Assembly: GCA_947454295.1 (NCBI GenBank)
Contig: CANGMO010000021.1
Location: 1-12,766, forward strand
From: Verrucomicrobiota bacterium
Lineage (GTDB): Bacteria > Verrucomicrobiota > Verrucomicrobiia > Limisphaerales > UBA9464
Reading direction: 5' to 3'
DNA length: 12,766 nt
Position numbers and translations under genes: made by a program. The notes beneath the pieces were generated by a model. That model was not told where the DNA came from and did not search any database. It worked only from the letters and a program-made list of their open reading frames with translations. This document shows, one piece after another, positions 8,341 to 12,766 of the stretch (position 1 is the stretch's first letter; each line of letters starts with the position of its first letter).

Positions 8341-9720
8341 TCAGGAGGGGCGGACGTAGATCGGGTTCCCATAGATCCATGGCCGCAACTCGCCACCGAT
8401 CTCCAGCCAGACCTCGACGCGATACACCCCGGGTTCCTGGATTCCGGTTTCGAGCATCTGCCCGTTGGCGACGCTTCGCGTTTCCCCGTTGTGAAGAAGT
8501 CGGATCTTTCCAGGGAGAGGGCTTTCCACGCGAATCCGGATGCCCTCGGCAAAGGTGATCGTGTCACCCATGCGTGCCGTCGGGGCGTCGGCGGATCCCT
8601 TGGTTGGAAAGGTGACGCACTGGAACCCCGTGGCGTCGCCCATCCATTCGTGGGCGACAAACACATGACCCGCTTTCACTGCGGTGCGAAGTCCGGCCTC
8701 GGTCTTCTCCTGCGCCTGAACGTGGGTCGACACACAGCGAAATGCCCGCAGATACGGATCGATGTCCACCTGGGCGACAATCTCGCCGATCTTCCTTCCT
8801 TCCAGCAATGATCGCAGGCTCGGTCGGTCGGCGACCTTGATCTTCTGGAGTCCGCTGTCCGGATCGACGTTGGTGCCGAGTCCGGCGGTGGTCTCGTCGA
8901 GTTTCTTCAGGATGAAGATCTGGTTGTGATGACAATCGTTGGCGGCCACGCCGGTGAGATGGCGCGTCTGCCCTTCGCGATCCCACTTCTCCAGATAGAG
9001 CTGGGGATACTCGACCTGGCCCGCCAGCACGCCGTCGGGATAGATCCGCACCAACTCCTCGAAGTCCGCGAGGCTCTTGGGATCGGTCAACCGCATGGCC
9101 AGGCTGATCAATCCCGCCATGTCGCGCTTCGCGTCATAGTGGCGGTTGTAGATCTCCATGCCGGTGAGGCCTTCCATGCTGTGATCCGCACGCTCCTCGA
9201 TGTGCGACAGGAAGATCATCCCGCTCCCCGTGCCCACCGTCTTCACGAACTCCGGGATGGGGGAATCCATCTGCTTCATCACCGACGCGTCCGGATGCGC
9301 CAGGAATCCGCGGCATTCGGAACCGGGTATGAACAGCACGCCGTTGGTTTGGAACCGCCACGAGTCCATGAAATCGCGGGGCGGCCGGAAGTGATCGCTG
9401 AGGAACACCACCTGCACCCCGGCGGTGACCGCGTCCTCCAGCATTTCGGGTCGCGATCCCCCGGTGTGGGCGGAATCCTCGGCGTGCGCATGGAATGTGC
9501 AGCGCAGGTCCAGCCAGCCCGGCAGCTGTGGCAGGGTGCGATGGAGCTGGGCAAGGTGATCAATCGACTTCTGGGCCGCTTCCAGCCGTTCACGGGTCAG
9601 CCGCTGCGTCGGCGTATAGCGCGACTTCTCCAACGGCTCCGATGCCTGCATCCCGGTGATTCCAAGGAGGCCGCTGGCGAGGAGGGCGGCGAACAGCCGG
9701 GGGTTGGGCAAGGCCTGCAT
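8341..9720 (-). CDS. Secreted PHP-domain metal-dependent hydrolase
   Basis: PHP proteins use a cluster of divalent metals to hydrolyse phosphoester bonds. The start at ATG 9720 (459 aa) gives a signal peptide with a hydrophobic core (FAALLASGLLGIT) and likely cleavage after Ala26 (MQA|SEP). The frame is open upstream to 9834, but that part is not signal-like. No Shine-Dalgarno is obvious. Metal-ligand motifs appear in PHP order: HAHAEDS (His77, His79), FLSDHF (Asp109, His110), IPGSE (Glu135), LSHIEE (His173) and ANDCHHN (Asp262, His264). The 70-80 C-terminal residues form a beta-rich module (RIRVESPLPGKIRLLHNG, YRVEVWLEIGGELRPW) often seen after such domains. The substrate is unknown; export suggests an extracellular or periplasmic phosphoester. 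The gene converges on GH44 with a 132-bp spacer in which I see no strong terminator, and is divergent from the prepilin gene. An in-frame ATG two codons before the end of the signal (Met24) is not plausible as a start. Confidence 0.88.
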   Translation of the reverse strand: MQALPNPRLFAALLASGLLGITGMQASEPLEKSRYTPTQRLTRERLEAAQKSIDHLAQLHRTLPQLPGWLDLRCTFHAHAEDSAHTGGSRPEMLEDAVTAGVQVVFLSDHFRPPRDFMDSWRFQTNGVLFIPGSECRGFLAHPDASVMKQMDSPIPEFVKTVGTGSGMIFLSHIEERADHSMEGLTGMEIYNRHYDAKRDMAGLISLAMRLTDPKSLADFEELVRIYPDGVLAGQVEYPQLYLEKWDREGQTRHLTGVAANDCHHNQIFILKKLDETTAGLGTNVDPDSGLQKIKVADRPSLRSLLEGRKIGEIVAQVDIDPYLRAFRCVSTHVQAQEKTEAGLRTAVKAGHVFVAHEWMGDATGFQCVTFPTKGSADAPTARMGDTITFAEGIRIRVESPLPGKIRLLHNGETRSVANGQMLETGIQEPGVYRVEVWLEIGGELRPWIYGNPIYVRPS

Positions 9721-9750
9721 GCCGTGATTCAAATCGCCAGCCGCGGGAGT

Positions 9751-9781
9751 GCAACCCCAATGAGCGCGCCCACCGGGTTGC
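9751..9781. repeat. 7-bp inverted repeat between the PHP and prepilin genes
   Basis: GCAACCC (9751-9757) and GGGTTGC (9775-9781) are perfect inverted copies with a 17-base spacer. CTCCG (9781-9785) and CGGAG (9794-9798) form a second, shorter inverted pair directly after. Both lie in the 186-bp spacer between the divergent starts at 9720 and 9907, upstream of the probable prepilin promoter. An operator role is possible, but chance is not excluded. Confidence 0.3.
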
Positions 9782-9828
9782 TCCGCCCACTTCCGGAGTG
9801 CCAGTGACGTTCCTGCAAAAACCTTCGC

Positions 9829-9857
9829 TTGCACTCAATCCGGCCAGGTGTTATCTA
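9829..9857 (+). promoter_or_regulatory. Weak candidate promoter for the prepilin-like gene
   Basis: TTGCAC (9829-9834) and TATCTA (9852-9857) are separated by 17 bases and lie about 50 bases before the ATG at 9907. Each box matches only three of six sigma-70 consensus bases, so this is tentative. A promoter must exist here, because the gene is preceded by a divergent gene and looks highly expressed. No Shine-Dalgarno is visible in the presumed leader 9858-9906. Confidence 0.25.
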
Positions 9858-9906
9858 CGACCCATACAGCACTTTGCCCATAGGTAACCTCCATCCACCC
9901 CTAGTC

Positions 9907-10749
9907 ATGTCCAATTCCCGCAAATCAACTCAGAATGCCCGGCGTGGGGCATTTACTCTCATCGAGTTGCTGGTGGTGATCGCGATCATTGCGATTCTCG
10001 CCGGCATGCTCCTGCCCGGTCTGGCCAAGGCCAAGCAGAAGGCCCAAGGCATCCTCTGCATGAGCAACGGCAAGCAGATGGGCCTGGCGTACACCCTCTT
10101 CTGCGGTGACAACCAGGACGTCCTGCCGGGCAATCTCGACGGCGGCACGGGTGCCGGTCAGACCAATCAGACCTGGTGCGTGGGTTGGCTCGACAATACC
10201 ACCTACACCCCGGACAACACCAACACGATGTACCTGATGAACTCCCAGCTCGGGAAGTACACGGGTTCGGTGGGTGTGTACAAGTGCCCGGCCGACCGCA
10301 GCCTGAACCGCGGCAAGACCGGCATTCCCCGGGTGCGTTCCATCTCGATGAACGGCTACCTCGGTGAACGTGGCGCTCCGTACTCCGCGGGCTACACCCA
10401 GTTCAAGAAGCTGGCCGACATCCAGAAGGCCTCCGGCACCTGGGTCTTCCTCGACGAGCGTGAAGACGGCATCAACGACGGCTGGTTCGCGGTCAACATG
10501 GATGGATACGATCCGATCCGTCCGACCGCCTACACCATCGTCGACTTCCCTGCCAGCTACCACAACGGCGCTGGTGGTCTCTCCTTCGTCGACGGCCATT
10601 CCGAAATCCGCAAGTGGCTCGATCCCCGCACCCGTCCGGTGCTGAAGTTCGGCCAGGCGCTCAGCCTCGGTCAGGCCTCCCCGAACAACAATGACGTGGC
10701 GTGGCTCCAGGAGCGCACGTCGGTCAAGACGTCCGGCGCCACCCGCTAA
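9907..10749 (+). CDS. Prepilin-like protein with type IV leader and H-X9-DG motif
   Basis: The ATG at 9907 (280 aa) places a short basic leader, MSNSRKSTQNARRGA, directly before FTLIELLVVIAIIAILAGM, the type IV prepilin/pseudopilin N-terminal helix. A prepilin peptidase would be expected to cut before Phe and methylate it, although the usual -1 Gly is Ala here. The C-terminal part contains H-N-G-A-G-G-L-S-F-V-D-G, fitting the H-X9-DG motif (His219, Asp229-Gly230) of prepilin-like proteins that are abundant in Planctomycetes and Verrucomicrobiota. Codon use is unusually biased: all 11 Tyr codons are TAC, Gly is mostly GGC/GGT, Lys almost always AAG, and several Arg codons are CGT, consistent with high expression. 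The gene stands alone, with no pilus or type II secretion machinery nearby, and is followed by a strong terminator. Whether it forms pili, pseudopili or a surface layer is unknown. An in-frame ATG at 9829 would put 26 extra residues before the leader and is unlikely. Confidence 0.93.
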   Translation: MSNSRKSTQNARRGAFTLIELLVVIAIIAILAGMLLPGLAKAKQKAQGILCMSNGKQMGLAYTLFCGDNQDVLPGNLDGGTGAGQTNQTWCVGWLDNTTYTPDNTNTMYLMNSQLGKYTGSVGVYKCPADRSLNRGKTGIPRVRSISMNGYLGERGAPYSAGYTQFKKLADIQKASGTWVFLDEREDGINDGWFAVNMDGYDPIRPTAYTIVDFPASYHNGAGGLSFVDGHSEIRKWLDPRTRPVLKFGQALSLGQASPNNNDVAWLQERTSVKTSGATR

Positions 10750-10786
10750 GCGCGTGCGGATGCGCATCGCATCCCGACAGATCTCC

Positions 10787-10818
10787 AATGGCCCGCGGCA
10801 ACGCGGGCCATTTTTCTT
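10787..10818 (+). terminator. Strong intrinsic terminator after the prepilin-like gene
   Basis: An 11-bp perfect stem pairs AATGGCCCGCG (10787-10797) with CGCGGGCCATT (10802-10812) around the GNRA-type tetraloop GCAA. The T-rich run TTTTTCTT (10811-10818) follows directly. It lies 38 bases after the prepilin stop codon and 57 bases before the TPR gene's preferred start, so it ends the prepilin transcript and implies a separate promoter for the TPR/CRTAC1 operon. Confidence 0.95.
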
Positions 10819-10874
10819 ATCAGACCCGGCCTGCGCCTTCGCCTCGCAGTTTCGGATCGCGTGCTGGCATCTGC

Positions 10875-12350
10875 ATGGGCGTTCATCACTCTAGCCACGT
10901 GACCCCGCATTCCCCTTCCGCAACCCGATCGCGATCCGTCGCCCCGGCGCCGGCCATGCCGGTGCGCTGGTGGCTGCTCGTACTGCTGGGGGTCGCGGTG
11001 GTGGCCTTCGGCGGATTCCTCTGGATGAGACCCCCGGCGCTTCCAGTGGCTGATCTTGTTCAGCCCGAGCGCCTGGATCCGATGGTCCGGCAGCATGTGG
11101 AGGAGGTCATGACGTTGGTCCGCCGAAACCCGCGGGATCCGATGGCGCGCGCCACGCTGGGAATCGCCCTGGCGGCAAACGGCCTGTGGAAGGAGGCGCG
11201 GCAGGTGTTCCTCGACGTGGCTCGACAGGACTCCCGCGAACCGCTGGCCCCGATGTATGCGGCCGTGGCGTTGGAGGAACAGTCGGACGCACCAGGGGCA
11301 TTGCGCGAGTTTCGCGAACTGGTGCGGCGGTTTCCGGAGTTTCCCCAGGGCTGGTATCGCGTGGGGGAACTGAGCCTCCGTTCCGGGGAATTGGACGCCG
11401 CTGAGGCCGCCTTTCAGCGGGTGGTTCAACTGACCCCGAAGGAATGGCGGGGACCTGCCGGACTGGCGGAGATTCGCCTGCGACAGGGACGGGCTGCGGA
11501 CGCAGTCCCGCTGTTGGAACGGGCAGTGGGACTGGATCGTTCCGCCAAACCCGCGCTCTATCTCTTGGGTCAGGCCTACCGCGCCACAGGACGGACGAAC
11601 GAGGCACGGCTGGCGATTGCCGCGGGCACCGGGGAGTCGCGACAACCCATGCCCGATCCCTGGGGCGAGGCTGCGCCCAATCATCTGCGGGCGTTGCCTG
11701 ATTTGCTGCAGCAGGCGGATGCGCTTTCCAATGCCGGTCGTCCCGACTTCGCCGTTCAACTGCTGCAGAAGGCGGTTCCATTTCACCCATCGCATCCCGG
11801 CCTCCTGCCGCAGCTCGCCGTGGCCCTGAATCGCTCGGGGCGCGCTGCGCAAGCGTTGCCCATTCTCGACCGGTTGATTCAGCAGGACCCGAAGGCCGCG
11901 GCTCCGCGGATCACCCGAGCCTTCACCCGCGACCTGCTGGGTCAGCCGGCGGCGGCCATCGAGGACGCGCGCGAGGCCATCCGCTTGGCGCCGCGCATGT
12001 CGCAGGCGCATCTCGCCCTGGCCGATGCCCTCCTCGCGCAGGAAAAGGATCGCGAAGCCGTCGCGGCGCTGGAGGAAGCCATCCGCTGCGATCCCGGCAA
12101 TGCGGAGATCCATGTGGAGCTGGCCGAGATCACTTGGAGGAATCTGGGCGACAAGACCCGTGCGCTGGAGGAGTTGCGGAGGGCGATTGAGTTGAACCCG
12201 GCGCTCATTCGCGGCCAGGTCGCCATGGCCTGGCTGCAACTGGAGTTGAAGGATCGCGATGGCGCCCGCGCCACGACCGCCGTGGTCCGCAAGCTGGCGC
12301 CGCAGTCGCGGGAATTGGAGGATCTCCTCAAGGCCCAGTCACAACCATGA
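10875..12350 (+). CDS. Membrane-anchored tetratricopeptide-repeat protein
   Basis: TPR proteins are helical scaffolds for protein-protein contacts. The ATG at 10875 gives 491 aa; GTG 10899 and ATG 10956 are also possible in-frame starts, and none has a good ribosome site. All three keep the single hydrophobic helix WWLLVLLGVAVVAFGGFLWM (residues about 32-51), most likely an N-terminal anchor. From about residue 73 to 487 the sequence is a nearly continuous array of TPR-like helical pairs, with typical patterns such as PMARATLGIALAANGLWKEA, GWYRVGELSLRSGELDAAEA, AHLALADALLAQEKDREAV and IHVELAEI...DKTRALEEL. I estimate ten or so repeats. A less regular stretch lies near residues 258-280 (GESRQPMPDPWGEAAPNHL). 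The frame extends upstream across the terminator at 10787-10818, so earlier starts are rejected. The stop codon overlaps the ATG of the next gene, indicating translational coupling with a CRTAC1-type lipoprotein. Confidence 0.9.
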   Translation: MGVHHSSHVTPHSPSATRSRSVAPAPAMPVRWWLLVLLGVAVVAFGGFLWMRPPALPVADLVQPERLDPMVRQHVEEVMTLVRRNPRDPMARATLGIALAANGLWKEARQVFLDVARQDSREPLAPMYAAVALEEQSDAPGALREFRELVRRFPEFPQGWYRVGELSLRSGELDAAEAAFQRVVQLTPKEWRGPAGLAEIRLRQGRAADAVPLLERAVGLDRSAKPALYLLGQAYRATGRTNEARLAIAAGTGESRQPMPDPWGEAAPNHLRALPDLLQQADALSNAGRPDFAVQLLQKAVPFHPSHPGLLPQLAVALNRSGRAAQALPILDRLIQQDPKAAAPRITRAFTRDLLGQPAAAIEDAREAIRLAPRMSQAHLALADALLAQEKDREAVAALEEAIRCDPGNAEIHVELAEITWRNLGDKTRALEELRRAIELNPALIRGQVAMAWLQLELKDRDGARATTAVVRKLAPQSRELEDLLKAQSQP

Positions 12351-12766
12351 TGCTCGGTTGGACAGGACGCACAGCCAGGGTTGCTGGAGTCGCAACGCTC
12401 CTGACCGTTGGCTGGTTGCTGGTGGGGTGCGGCCGCGAATCCTCATCCACATCCGGATCCGCATCCAACACGTCCGGTGCGCCGCAAAAGCCAGCTGCGA
12501 CCGGCGGCGTTTCCACAAACCCCCGGTTCGAGTCCCCGTGGTTTACCAACGTGGTTCAAACCAGCGGTCTCGATTTTCAACATCGCTCAGGCGCGTCCGG
12601 AAAATATTGGCTCCCGGAAATGGAAACCGGGGGCGTGGGTCTCATCGATTACGATGGCGACGGGTTGCTGGATGTCTTTTGCGTCAACGGCGGCTCTCTC
12701 GATCCCGCCCATCCCGCGCCGCCCGGCCACCGGCTCTATAGGAACCTCGGAAGCTGGCGGTTCGCC
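12347..12766 (+). CDS. CRTAC1-type FG-GAP/VCBS lipoprotein, 3'-truncated by window edge
   Basis: The frame opens with ATGATG: the first ATG (12347) overlaps the TPR gene's TGA by four bases (ATGA), and the second (12350) overlaps by one. It stays open to the last base (140 codons). Translation gives a basic start, a hydrophobic core (VATLLTVGWLLVG) and lipobox LVGC with Cys28, then a Ser/Thr/Gly-rich tether (SSSTSGSASNTSG). The mature part begins with FTNVVQTSGLDFQHRSGASG and KYWLPEMETGGVGLIDYDGDGLLDVFCVNGG. The DYDGDGLLD loop (residues 101-109) is a Ca-binding FG-GAP/VCBS repeat, and the preceding 'GLDFQHRSG' and 'E..GGVGLIDYDGDG' pattern is typical of the start of CRTAC1/ASPIC-UnbV proteins. 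By family precedent, more repeats and an ASPIC/UnbV domain should follow outside the window. Tandem placement after a TPR gene suggests the two products act together at the envelope. Confidence 0.9.
   Translation, partial: MMLGWTGRTARVAGVATLLTVGWLLVGCGRESSSTSGSASNTSGAPQKPAATGGVSTNPRFESPWFTNVVQTSGLDFQHRSGASGKYWLPEMETGGVGLIDYDGDGLLDVFCVNGGSLDPAHPAPPGHRLYRNLGSWRFA

Noticed and set aside
7665..8666. Minus-strand open frame of 333 codons spanning the GH44 3' end and the PHP gene 3' end
   Set aside because: It is antisense to GH44, and where it overlaps the PHP gene it uses a different frame from the one containing the PHP domain.
8926..9807. Plus-strand open frame of 293 codons opposite the PHP gene
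   Set aside because: His- and Arg-rich composition without domains, fully antisense to the PHP metal-binding region.
10746..12239. Long open frame (497 codons) on the minus strand opposite the TPR gene
   Set aside because: It lies antisense to a clear TPR array, crosses the strong terminator, and is rich in Arg, Gln and Pro with no recognisable domain, as expected of a GC-rich shadow frame.
1..12766. Search for tRNA, rRNA, CRISPR arrays, insertion sequences or phage genes
   Set aside because: No repeat-spacer array, transposase or integrase motif, terminal inverted repeat pair, or recognisable structural RNA was seen by eye; the repeated GATxxCGACAACGACGG-like DNA in 4239-5345 is explained by the FG-GAP protein repeats.

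Overview
The window is GC-rich, densely coding, and reads as a chromosomal segment of a Verrucomicrobiota bacterium (Limisphaerales/Pedosphaera-like). This assignment is inferred from gene families, not from a marker gene. The clues are a stand-alone prepilin-like protein with an H-X9-DG motif, several CRTAC1-type FG-GAP/VCBS proteins with ASPIC/UnbV tails, a secreted carbohydrate-active enzyme with a small C-terminal beta domain of the kind common in that group, and mostly weak Shine-Dalgarno signals. I see no tRNA, rRNA, CRISPR array, transposase or phage gene.

Layout, left to right. (1) 1-1821 (+): the 3' part of a large right-handed beta-helix protein, probably carbohydrate-active; its start lies outside the window. 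(2) 1852-2817 (-): a lipoprotein joining a CusF-like copper-binding domain to a SCO1/SenC thioredoxin-fold domain, ending 30 bp from gene 1 in a convergent arrangement. (3) 3102-5807 (+): divergent from the SCO gene across a 284-bp spacer, a membrane-anchored protein with a helical N-terminal part, seven Ca-binding-type FG-GAP/VCBS repeats and an ASPIC/UnbV domain. (4) 5893-8208 (+): a secreted glycoside hydrolase family 44 enzyme, 85 bp downstream. (5) 8341-9720 (-): a secreted PHP-domain metal-dependent hydrolase, convergent with GH44. (6) 9907-10749 (+): a prepilin-like H-X9-DG protein with optimised codon use and a textbook intrinsic terminator. (7) 10875-12350 (+): a membrane-anchored TPR protein. 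(8) 12347-12766 (+): the start of a CRTAC1-type lipoprotein that overlaps the TPR stop codon by four bases and runs off the right edge.

All eight products appear to be exported or membrane-anchored: two lipoproteins, two cleavable signal peptides, two N-terminal anchors, a type IV prepilin leader, and a beta-helix protein whose N-terminus is missing. The region therefore looks like a cluster of envelope and extracellular functions: polysaccharide attack (GH44, beta-helix), copper delivery, and large Ca-stabilised beta-propeller-like surface proteins. No single pathway links them all. The clearest operon is the TPR/CRTAC1 pair. The same two modules seem to be fused in the protein at 3102-5807, which makes the TPR plus FG-GAP/UnbV combination the most interesting theme here.
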